Assembly (NCBI GenBank): GCA_949451605.1
Contig: CASTSB010000009.1
Coordinates: 1 to 51,387 of the forward strand
Direction of reading: 5' to 3'
DNA from: an uncultured Bacilli bacterium
GTDB lineage: Bacteria > Bacillota_I > Bacilli_A > RF39 > UBA660
Length of the DNA: 51,387 nucleotides
The notes under the pieces were generated by a model. That model ran no database searches, had not been told where the DNA came from, and saw nothing but the letters and a program-made list of their open reading frames with translations. Below are positions 33,982 to 42,065 of the stretch, one piece after another. Numbering within the stretch: position 1 is the stretch's first letter; every line of letters begins with the position of its first letter. Both the position numbers and the translations under genes were made by a program.

Positions 33982-36177
33982 TTAATTATCGAAGAAGTCA
34001 TCAAAGAAATCATCATCGTCTAATTCATCGTTTAAATTAATGTTTGTTTTATTATAGTCTGACATTTCAGGAATTGCTTCAATCTTTGGTTCTGGATTTA
34101 TAGTTTTTATATTTGAATTAAGCGAGGCATTTTCTTGCTTTTTCTGTTCTTCAGCTTCTTTTTCTTTTCTTTCCTCTTCTTCAAGTTCAGCAATCTTAGC
34201 ATCAATTTTTTTAACTAATTCATCAACATCAAAACCTAAATCGTCATCTTCTTCATCTTTTGAAGATTCTTGAACAGGATTATTAAATTCCTTGTTAGCT
34301 TCATTTGATGTTCTAGCAAAATTTCCATATCCTTTATGTGATAAGAAATCATTAAAATCTTCATCTGGGACTTTATTAAATGGAACTACTCTTGGTGCTG
34401 ACTCTTCTTCATTTAATGCTACAGTTTTTGTACTTTCTTCTTCATCTACAGCATTCATCATTTCTAGAAGCTTTCTTTTCTTTTCACCTTTTACAAATTC
34501 TTTTATATCAAAAGTATGAACTTCTCTTTTTGGACGTGTAGGATATTTAGAAGGTGGATATTTCTTTCCCCAATCTAATTTGAAATATGGAGTAAACTTA
34601 GTTTTAAAAGGTAATTTTCTCATTCTCATTATAATAACTTCAAATTGTTTCATTCTTTGTAGATCAGAAACAGTTACTAAAGGAGTTGAAGCTGTCTTAT
34701 CATCCTTTTTAGATTTTACCTCTCCACACATTTTAGAAATTTCTTCTAAAGCTTTTAATTCAGTAGTAATTAAATAAATTGTATTACCACAGTTACCTCT
34801 GATTGTCTCTGCTTCTTCTTTTCCATATACTGCATCAAGTTGAGCAAAGTTTTGAATAATCATAGTAAATCTTATTCTTCTTGAACGTGCTGCAGTTATC
34901 ATAGTTGTAACGTCTTTTAAAGGTGGCATATTAGCAAACTCATCTAGTAAGAAATTTGTTCTAACTGGTAGTTTTCCACCATGCTTTTGCGCTGTTGCAA
35001 TTAAAGTTTCATAAACTTGTTTTAAGAAAATTGTAACTAACGAATGGTAAGTTTTCTTTTCATCTTGAATTATTATAAAAACAGCTGTTGGTCTTTCTCC
35101 AATAGATGAAAGATCAATATCACTATGAGATAACATCTCACTTAAATTATCACGAGATGAAAATAATTTAACTTTTTGTTTAAATACAGATAAAATACTT
35201 CCTTTTGTTTCAGATGGAGCCATAATTGTACTTGATGCATTGATTGATGCAGCACTTGATGGATCTTTAGCTGCAAAGTATTCTTTGATATAAGTTGAAC
35301 CACCAAATTTATCTTCACCTACTGTTGTAGCAAGGGAAATACTATTAATATTTATTTCTTCTTCTTTAGCATCTTCAAACAATCCTAAGGCAACTCCAGA
35401 GAAGTAATCAGCAGAAGTTTTTTCCCAAAATGGATCTTGATTTTTATTAGATTCATCATACAAAATATTTAAAGCTAAGTCATCTAATAACTCTATTGCT
35501 TTATCTTGATTTCCACTTTTGTACATTTGATAAGGTAAGGTCATTGGATTCCATGCATTACCATTTTGTGGATCACGGAAATTTAAAATTAGAATTTGGT
35601 AACCTTTAGCACGAAGCATGTTACCAGTCTTTTCATAAATTTCACCCTTAGGGTCTGTTATAATCATTGATTCTCTTGCTTTTGCTAAAGAGTGAACTTG
35701 AGGTAGGATTACAGTTTGAGTTTTACCTGAACCAGTTGCTCCTATTACTAAAGAATGGAATTCAGAGTTATCAACCCACATTTCCTTATCATTTAAAATT
35801 AATGGAATACCTGCGGCTTTAGATCTTGGATCAGTTATTTTAACTTGTTCTAATTCTGGCTTTATTTCTTTTTCTTTAGCCCATCTTGAATAACCTTTAT
35901 CTTTCTTTTCTGTTGTTATTCCAAAGCCTTTTTCTCTTTCAAAAAAGTATGAGCCAACACTTACGAAAAGTCCTCCTAAGCAGAAAAAATAAAGTAATAG
36001 TGTATCAAATAGATATTCACTACTAAATGCAGGAAATGGATTAAGTCCAGATAGTGTTCCAGTTTGAGCAAATGTTGATAAATTAACAATTGCAATTGCA
36101 ACGATATAAAGTAGAAAAACGGCAAATATTATAAATATTGTCAAATCATCTTTATCTACGCGAAATTTAAATTTCAT
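33982..36177 (-). CDS. Type IV coupling protein, VirD4/TraG family
   Basis: This 731-residue ATPase would select substrates and feed them to the type IV channel. Two membrane spans (about 12-34 and 56-78) precede the motor domain. Walker A is GATGSGKT (146-153), followed by IITDPKGEIYEKTG, and Walker B is FLLDEFANMP (409-418) with ARSRRIRFTMIIQNFAQLD after it. The C-terminal 170 residues are a charged low-complexity tail ending in ELDDDDFFDDFFDN, an unusual acidic end. No relaxase gene is present in the window, so the substrate is unknown. GGAAG precedes the ATG. Confidence 0.93.
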   Translation of the reverse strand: MKFKFRVDKDDLTIFIIFAVFLLYIVAIAIVNLSTFAQTGTLSGLNPFPAFSSEYLFDTLLLYFFCLGGLFVSVGSYFFEREKGFGITTEKKDKGYSRWAKEKEIKPELEQVKITDPRSKAAGIPLILNDKEMWVDNSEFHSLVIGATGSGKTQTVILPQVHSLAKARESMIITDPKGEIYEKTGNMLRAKGYQILILNFRDPQNGNAWNPMTLPYQMYKSGNQDKAIELLDDLALNILYDESNKNQDPFWEKTSADYFSGVALGLFEDAKEEEININSISLATTVGEDKFGGSTYIKEYFAAKDPSSAASINASSTIMAPSETKGSILSVFKQKVKLFSSRDNLSEMLSHSDIDLSSIGERPTAVFIIIQDEKKTYHSLVTIFLKQVYETLIATAQKHGGKLPVRTNFLLDEFANMPPLKDVTTMITAARSRRIRFTMIIQNFAQLDAVYGKEEAETIRGNCGNTIYLITTELKALEEISKMCGEVKSKKDDKTASTPLVTVSDLQRMKQFEVIIMRMRKLPFKTKFTPYFKLDWGKKYPPSKYPTRPKREVHTFDIKEFVKGEKKRKLLEMMNAVDEEESTKTVALNEEESAPRVVPFNKVPDEDFNDFLSHKGYGNFARTSNEANKEFNNPVQESSKDEEDDDLGFDVDELVKKIDAKIAELEEEERKEKEAEEQKKQENASLNSNIKTINPEPKIEAIPEMSDYNKTNINLNDELDDDDFFDDFFDN

Positions 36178-36232
36178 TTTACTACTTCCTTTCTGTCAAT
36201 ATTATAACTTATTATTATTGAACTGTCATTAT

Positions 36233-37012
36233 TTATTGGTTTGAAATTAGTATTTTAAAGTCATTATCAATAAATTTATATAAAATATTGATTGGTTGTT
36301 CCGTTGAATATTTTGCACATGTTAAAAGTATTTCATAATCACCATCATCATCAACATCTATTATAGAATTAATGTAAGGTTTGGTTCCGTTTGTACCTTC
36401 ATATTTTTCTATTGATTTATACAAATTGTATATCTTATTATTTTTTACAACAAATACAAAAGAGAAAACTTGGCTTGGTTCAAAGTCGATTGGAAAAACA
36501 TTACTTACTATATAAATGTCTTCTACTTGTCCATCATTATCTAAGTCAACTTCTGTATGAGTATTAACTGTAAGTTCTGTAGAAGAAGTTATATCATTTT
36601 TATTAAAGACATCTTCTACATAATTGTAATTTTCTATATCTTTTACTTCGAAGCTTTTTGTTTTTATATCATAATTTGAGTTTATACCAAGAAAGTTTTC
36701 AGTATAGTTTTGAGCTACTTTATTATCATCAAATAAGTACCATTTATCATCATGCCATACTAAATAATCATCTTTATATTCGTTATCTAAAAAAACTTTG
36801 AATTTTTTCCAATTATATTTTTCTATACTTGACTCTAATTTTAGATTAACCCATCTATTATTGGAATATTCCCAAGTAGTACCATCGCCTACTAGAATAG
36901 TAGCTTCTTTTTTTCTGTTTTCAATAGAGTCTTTTCCGATTAACGTATACATTAGTACAAAAAATACTACTAAAATTATGAGTAAAACAATATATCTTTT
37001 ATTATTTTTCAT
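36233..37012 (-). CDS. Membrane-anchored extracellular protein with Asp-rich calcium-type loops
   Basis: This 259-residue protein has an N-terminal membrane span (about 7-25) and an extracellular domain with two D-x-D-x-D-G motifs (DLDNDGQVED and DVDDDGDYEI) like those in FG-GAP or dockerin-type calcium loops. Aromatic-rich strands (WEYSNNRWVNL, WHDDKWYLFDD) precede them. No family is recognised. It lies between virD4 and the wall hydrolase in the operon, with AGGTGA before the ATG, so it is probably an accessory surface part of the secretion machine. Confidence 0.6.
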   Translation of the reverse strand: MKNNKRYIVLLIILVVFFVLMYTLIGKDSIENRKKEATILVGDGTTWEYSNNRWVNLKLESSIEKYNWKKFKVFLDNEYKDDYLVWHDDKWYLFDDNKVAQNYTENFLGINSNYDIKTKSFEVKDIENYNYVEDVFNKNDITSSTELTVNTHTEVDLDNDGQVEDIYIVSNVFPIDFEPSQVFSFVFVVKNNKIYNLYKSIEKYEGTNGTKPYINSIIDVDDDGDYEILLTCAKYSTEQPINILYKFIDNDFKILISNQ

Positions 37013-37024
37013 TTAATCACCTAT

Positions 37025-39385
37025 TTAATTTGCTTTGAAATATGCATAAGTACTTGTATTAACCCAGTTATATCTAGACCACATATCAGTTGATGAACTA
37101 CCTGGATCCATCATTGTTACATTTTGTCCAGAAGTACCTGCTACTGCTACCCAGTGCTGACCTGTTCTTCCTTTAACTTCAGCTACTACATAGTAACCTT
37201 GACTTAATAAATTATTAAGAGTATTTATTTTTTGTTCTCTTGAGTAGCCTGATACTCCAATTTTATTTACATATCTAAAGTTTGGAGCTACTGTACTTAC
37301 AGATCCCCATACGAAGTTTGCACCAATAAAGCCTCCATGTTTATTTAAGTATTCTACAAATGTTCCAGGATTAAATTCTCCTTGGATATTAGTTTGAACT
37401 CCACTACGAGCTATTTGCATAGCAATTGATGTAGCAAGACATCCAGCTGACTTAATTGTATGACTACTTCTACCTAATGGTACACTTATCCATGGACCTT
37501 CATATTGTTTCCATGATGCAAAGTCTCCTGTAACAGCTGAGGAACAGTTCTCATTTGAAGTATTACAGCTCATTGACTCGATATCACTTGCTCCTAGATT
37601 TCTTGTAGAGTTATATACTTGTAATAAAATTTGTTTATAATTGTAACCTTCATTAGCTAATTTTGTAAAAATATTTTGTTCTGTTGATGTATATCCTGAA
37701 TATATTACGTATCCTTGGGAATTTACTAGGACTTGTCCCATTGTTTCATTTGCTATACTTCTAAGTCTTGAGTCTGTTGCAAGTGGGGGCTTTTGATATC
37801 CTGTATAAGATAGTCCACTATGGACTTGTCCCCATTGTCCATCATTAGATGAACATCCTTTGTCAGGATCACAGTATACTTGGTCTTGGGTACTTGCTGC
37901 TGCTTGTAAAACCCAGGTACCATTTTCTTCTTTTAGAGTTCGCCATCCTCCCATATCAGTAGAACGAGCTAAGATATAGCTTCTTGCTGCTACCATTTGG
38001 GCTTTAATTGCTTCCTCAGGAGCTCCAGAACCTATTTCTGCATATGCTACTCCTAAGATATATTTTTCAAAGTCTACTAATTCTTCACCTTCTAATGGTT
38101 GTCCAAATGTTCCACCGTAGTTGTGACCATTGCCAGAACCAGTTTGCATAAGTCTAACTTTCAAATTATTTATATTTAGTTCTTTGGTAATATTTCCTTT
38201 TCCATATATATAGAAACCTTTAATATTGTAAGAGCAACTTCCTATAGCTGAACATGAAGATGTAGGTCTATAGCCTATTAAATCATAATATCTATTGATA
38301 TAATCATAAATTTCTTCAATCATATATTTTCTTTCTTCTTCAGAAGAGTTTTTTACATATTTAGGGAAGATACTATTTATTAAATTATTTTGGTAATAAT
38401 CAGCATTATAACTTGTTGAATCTTTTTCAAACATTGCATCAGCTATTTCTCTAATATTACCTTTATTCATACTATTATAAGTAATTTTTTCATTATGTTC
38501 ATGAATTATATGATAAGTAGCAACAACTAGTAATGCATCAACATTTTTTCCATCTTTTAAGAAGTCTTCTTTTACTTCATTAATTCGCTTATAAAATTCT
38601 GCTGACTCTTTACTTGATGCTTCAAAGTAGACACCACCAGTTTCTCCACCACTTACTTGACTTGCTCCAAAGGCATCTTCAAAGTCAGATGTTGATCCTG
38701 TAAGAGCAGCAAATACTGCTAGAAGTATTAATAAGATTAATATAATTGGTCCTCCAGCCATAAGGGCTATTTTTACTGGCATACTAATTTTTATTGTTCC
38801 GTCTAGAAGTTTTCCATCTTGTTTTTCTTCATTATTTTGATCTTGATTCTCGTCTTTTTCTTTGTCTTTCTTTTTCTTACCACCAAGCATACCATCCATT
38901 ACACCATCAGATAATGAAGAAGAGGAATCTCCTCCTATATTAGAAGAGCTTCCTCCTGCATTTGTGGCACCTTGTGCTGCACCTGCTCCTGCAGAAGCAC
39001 CAGTAGAAGTTGCGCCTGCGCCAGTTCCAGCACCTGCTCCTCCACCCATTCCGCCTGCTATATCTATAGCTTTATCGGCTGTATCAACTAGTCCTGAATC
39101 ATCAAGCTTTTTAGCAGCTTTTCCCATTCCTGGAATTTTATTTAAGGCTTCTCCACCTTTATTTAGAATTTCATCTCCTGCTTTAGTTTGAGCGGCAAGG
39201 TCAACTGCCTTTCCTCCTACAGGTCCACCAAAGTAAGTAGCGGCACCTTTAGCTGCAGTTTTGGCAACTTTTTTTGAAGATTCTTGCTCTTCAGCTTTTT
39301 TATCTTGATGCATTTCAGCAACAGTCTTATTGTATTCTTCTTTATTAGATTCACTATTTTGTCTATTGCTTTTGTATGATGCCAC
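37025..39385 (-). CDS. Membrane-anchored wall hydrolase: SpoIID-like plus C39-like peptidase
   Basis: This protein of about 786 residues has a Gly/Ala/Ser-rich cytoplasmic N-terminus (to about 200), one membrane span (about 204-232), a helical region, a SpoIID-like domain (about 410-600) with EKYILGVAYAEIGSGAPEEA and KAQMVAARSYILARS, and a C-terminal papain-like domain of C39 type (about 620-786) with SAGCLATSIAM, QHWVAVAG and MMDPGSSS. SpoIID cuts peptidoglycan glycan strands; C39-like domains cut peptides. Together they could open the wall for the channel, the role of VirB1-type enzymes. GTG at 39385 is preferred because AGGTGAG lies just upstream of it. Confidence 0.82.
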   Translation of the reverse strand: MASYKSNRQNSESNKEEYNKTVAEMHQDKKAEEQESSKKVAKTAAKGAATYFGGPVGGKAVDLAAQTKAGDEILNKGGEALNKIPGMGKAAKKLDDSGLVDTADKAIDIAGGMGGGAGAGTGAGATSTGASAGAGAAQGATNAGGSSSNIGGDSSSSLSDGVMDGMLGGKKKKDKEKDENQDQNNEEKQDGKLLDGTIKISMPVKIALMAGGPIILILLILLAVFAALTGSTSDFEDAFGASQVSGGETGGVYFEASSKESAEFYKRINEVKEDFLKDGKNVDALLVVATYHIIHEHNEKITYNSMNKGNIREIADAMFEKDSTSYNADYYQNNLINSIFPKYVKNSSEEERKYMIEEIYDYINRYYDLIGYRPTSSCSAIGSCSYNIKGFYIYGKGNITKELNINNLKVRLMQTGSGNGHNYGGTFGQPLEGEELVDFEKYILGVAYAEIGSGAPEEAIKAQMVAARSYILARSTDMGGWRTLKEENGTWVLQAAASTQDQVYCDPDKGCSSNDGQWGQVHSGLSYTGYQKPPLATDSRLRSIANETMGQVLVNSQGYVIYSGYTSTEQNIFTKLANEGYNYKQILLQVYNSTRNLGASDIESMSCNTSNENCSSAVTGDFASWKQYEGPWISVPLGRSSHTIKSAGCLATSIAMQIARSGVQTNIQGEFNPGTFVEYLNKHGGFIGANFVWGSVSTVAPNFRYVNKIGVSGYSREQKINTLNNLLSQGYYVVAEVKGRTGQHWVAVAGTSGQNVTMMDPGSSSTDMWSRYNWVNTSTYAYFKAN

Positions 39386-39407
39386 TTTTCTCACCTACTT
39401 CTTTTTA

Positions 39408-41198
39408 TTAGAATCCTCCACCAGATCCGAAAGAATCTAATTCTTCTTTTGTTACTGCAACATTTATACGCATACGTCTATTACCACAGACGAATAATGC
39501 TTCTCCTTGTGAGTAACGTTTTATACTTTCTTTTTCGCTTTCATTTAAATCTATTAAAAGTGCTAAATCTTCTGTTGCTTGTTTTCTAAGTCCCATAATT
39601 AAATAATATGAAGCATTATCAAAGATTGCTTTTCCTTGAGTAATAACTTGTGGATTAGAAAAATCACTTGGTTGTTGAGTAATAATAATTGTTCCTGTGT
39701 TATATTTACGAGCACGTCTTTGTACTTGAGCTAAGAAGTCTGCTCCTTGTACATTATTATCTCCTAATAATACATGTGCTTCATCTACCATAAGTACTGT
39801 ATCAACACTAGAGTCTAGACATAATCCCCAAGCATATTTTAAAACATTGAAGAATAATGCATTTCTAACTGTAGAGTCACTATTCATTAACTCTTTAATG
39901 TTAAATACCATAAAGTCACTGTCTTTTCTAAGTGTTGTGTGACCATCAAAATAGAATTTTAATTCTTTAGTAATTGGTCTTACTTTTAATTCAAGACGTT
40001 CTAGAATATCACGTTCCTGTGTTCTATCTGTTATTGACATTAATCTTCCTCGTATAGTAGCGTAAACATCACTAAATGTTGGATAGTCGTTTGATGTAAA
40101 GTTTACAAAGTTAGATGTATAGTCAATACCAAATCTTTTATATGTATCTTGAACTATTTCACTAAACATATTTAAAACGTCTTCTTCAATAGATGGATCA
40201 TAATATTTCATAAATCCTCTTAAGAATTGAAGAGTTCTTGTGATTACTGAATGTCCAAGCCCTTGAGCTATTTCTTCTTCATCAGCATCGATTACTATTT
40301 CAAGTGGGTTAATAAGTCCAAATTCTCCACCTTTACCAATATCTACTGTATCTCCTCCAAAAGCATTAGTAATTTCTCTAAATTCATCTTCTGGATCGAT
40401 AATAACAATTTGGCAGCCATTTCTAATGTGTGTTCTAAGCATTAATTTAGCAGCTGTTGATTTTCCTGAACCTGATGTACCAAGAATAATCATATTGGCA
40501 TTATTTCTATTATTTTCTTTTTGTACTTTATATAAGAATTGATTAAATAAAATAACTCCTCCTGAAAAATCAACTCCAAGTAATGTCGATAATCCTGGAT
40601 CTTTAATACTATCAAAAATAAAAGGATACATTGCAGCTATTGTTACTGAAGGAATTGGAGTTCCTATTCTTTGTTCTACATCTTGAGGTGGGAAAATAGG
40701 TAAAATAGATTTTAATACCTTTTCTTGTTCAAAACGTAAAGAGATAGCACGTAATTCCATAGCATCTAAATAGTTTTTAACGTTTACTTTTTTTAATTCT
40801 AATTCTTCTTTAGTATCTGCTGTTATCATAATGTGCATTTGGAAATCAAAAATTCTAGCCTGACTACCTGCAAGCATAGAAGTAAAATATTCCAAACTTT
40901 CAGCATCTTGTCTAATTCTTTCTTTTAGAGTTTGATCTCTTTCATTACGATATTTTTCTTTTAAATCGGCAACTTGCTTATTTAACATTTTTGACATTTC
41001 TTGGAATGGTACTGGTATATGTTTTACTACTACTTTAATTCCAGACATGTTTGTTAAGGATGCTAAATATCCTGGCATTATATATTTTGGATAAGAAACA
41101 ACCGTCATAATTGTTGCATATTTATCACTTATAAAGAAATCACTTGGTGAAAAGTGTAATCCTTTAGGTGCCAATTGGCTTCTAATACCTATACTCAT
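39408..41198 (-). CDS. Type IV secretion ATPase VirB4, motor part
   Basis: This 596-residue VirB4/TraE-like ATPase energises assembly and transfer. Residues 1-235 hold the middle VirB4 domain, with the typical PFIFDSIKDPGLSTLLGVD stretch before the motor. Walker A is GTSGSGKS (240-247) and Walker B is TVLMVDEAH (466-474), followed by the VQRRARKYNTGTIIITQQPS arginine-finger region. The usual N-terminal domain is missing from this gene and is encoded by the gene just upstream, which it overlaps by four bases (ATGA). The pair therefore looks like a split VirB4. Confidence 0.93.
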   Translation of the reverse strand: MSIGIRSQLAPKGLHFSPSDFFISDKYATIMTVVSYPKYIMPGYLASLTNMSGIKVVVKHIPVPFQEMSKMLNKQVADLKEKYRNERDQTLKERIRQDAESLEYFTSMLAGSQARIFDFQMHIMITADTKEELELKKVNVKNYLDAMELRAISLRFEQEKVLKSILPIFPPQDVEQRIGTPIPSVTIAAMYPFIFDSIKDPGLSTLLGVDFSGGVILFNQFLYKVQKENNRNNANMIILGTSGSGKSTAAKLMLRTHIRNGCQIVIIDPEDEFREITNAFGGDTVDIGKGGEFGLINPLEIVIDADEEEIAQGLGHSVITRTLQFLRGFMKYYDPSIEEDVLNMFSEIVQDTYKRFGIDYTSNFVNFTSNDYPTFSDVYATIRGRLMSITDRTQERDILERLELKVRPITKELKFYFDGHTTLRKDSDFMVFNIKELMNSDSTVRNALFFNVLKYAWGLCLDSSVDTVLMVDEAHVLLGDNNVQGADFLAQVQRRARKYNTGTIIITQQPSDFSNPQVITQGKAIFDNASYYLIMGLRKQATEDLALLIDLNESEKESIKRYSQGEALFVCGNRRMRINVAVTKEELDSFGSGGGF

Positions 41199-41797
41199 CC
41201 TGCCATCACCGTCCCAAACTCAGTTGATGCTCCTCCATTTAAGAAGTTTTCCATTACAACTCGTAAGTCACCATTAGTAACTTGTGATGCATTTAATCCA
41301 CATTGGGCAAGTGCATTTATCATGAATCTTACTCTTTTTTGTAATAAGTCAGGATCTTTTGCTTTAAATAAGAAGAAGTATTCTGTATCAACTATATTAT
41401 TATTAATAAAACTTTGTCCTTTATTTATATCTTGCATGATAAGTTTTCTAATAGCAGGAGATGGTGTGTCATTGAATAGTAATTGAAGTTGTGACATATA
41501 AACTGATATATCTACTGGTCTATCTGCTACTACTAACCAAAATTCAAAGTCTATTTGATTATAAAAATTCTTTAGACTTATTAATATATTATCTTGTAGT
41601 GAAGGGTCCAAGATAAAGATGTTTCTTGGAGCTATCTTCACACCTGTTACTTTTTCATTACTTGTTGTAATGATCATTCCATTTTGTATTCCTTTTAGTG
41701 GTAACCAATCTTCTGTAAATCCACTACCTATTTTTTTTGCCAACTTTATAACACCATCCTCTCCAACGGTAAGTTTGCCTGCTAGTAACAAACTCAT
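41195..41797 (-). CDS. VirB4 N-terminal domain as a separate protein
   Basis: This protein of up to 200 residues resembles the N-terminal region of VirB4/TraC-type ATPases: EDWLPLKGIQNGMIIT, then VTGVKIAPRNIFILDPS and the FWLVVADRPVDISVYMSQL segment. It has no Walker motifs. It probably binds the next gene's product to form one VirB4 unit. The first ATG at 41797 overlaps the PrgI-like gene by 74 bases and has no ribosome-binding site; a later TTG at 41743 is possible, so the true start is uncertain. Its stop overlaps the next start (ATGA), implying coupled translation. Confidence 0.75.
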   Translation of the reverse strand: MSLLLAGKLTVGEDGVIKLAKKIGSGFTEDWLPLKGIQNGMIITTSNEKVTGVKIAPRNIFILDPSLQDNILISLKNFYNQIDFEFWLVVADRPVDISVYMSQLQLLFNDTPSPAIRKLIMQDINKGQSFINNNIVDTEYFFLFKAKDPDLLQKRVRFMINALAQCGLNASQVTNGDLRVVMENFLNGGASTEFGTVMAG

Positions 41798-42038
41798 ATA
41801 ATTCGATTATTATATTTAACATATTATGGTAATAAGGTACAGGCATTACTAAGAATGCACATACTATTGCCGGAGAAAGTATCAGTATTGTTACAAATGT
41901 TGATGACAAAGGCATAAACGCTAGTAACGTTACTGAGATTAAAACACCAGTAGAAAACAATATTAGGTCAAATGGTCTAAAGATTCCTAGAATCAATTTA
42001 CCATTTTTTGTATTAGCTGGTATTAAATAATTATTCAT
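41724..42038 (-). CDS. PrgI/VirB3-like inner-membrane protein
   Basis: This 104-residue protein has two adjacent hydrophobic segments (about 28-46 and 49-67) after the N-terminal YLIPANTKNGKLILGIFRPF block, which matches the PrgI family of Gram-positive type IV systems. It ends YRWRGWCYKVGKKNR. PrgI/VirB3 proteins associate with VirB4 at the membrane, and the gene lies directly before the VirB4 pair as expected. Confidence 0.82.
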   Translation of the reverse strand: MNNYLIPANTKNGKLILGIFRPFDLILFSTGVLISVTLLAFMPLSSTFVTILILSPAIVCAFLVMPVPYYHNMLNIIIELYEFVTSRQTYRWRGWCYKVGKKNR

Positions 42039-42065
42039 CTATATCACACGCCCTTTCATTTATTA

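Noticed and set aside
38862-39191. A 109-codon Pro/Ala-rich plus-strand frame opposite the wall hydrolase
   Set aside because: It mirrors the Gly/Ala/Ser-rich coding sequence of the other strand and has no start signals.
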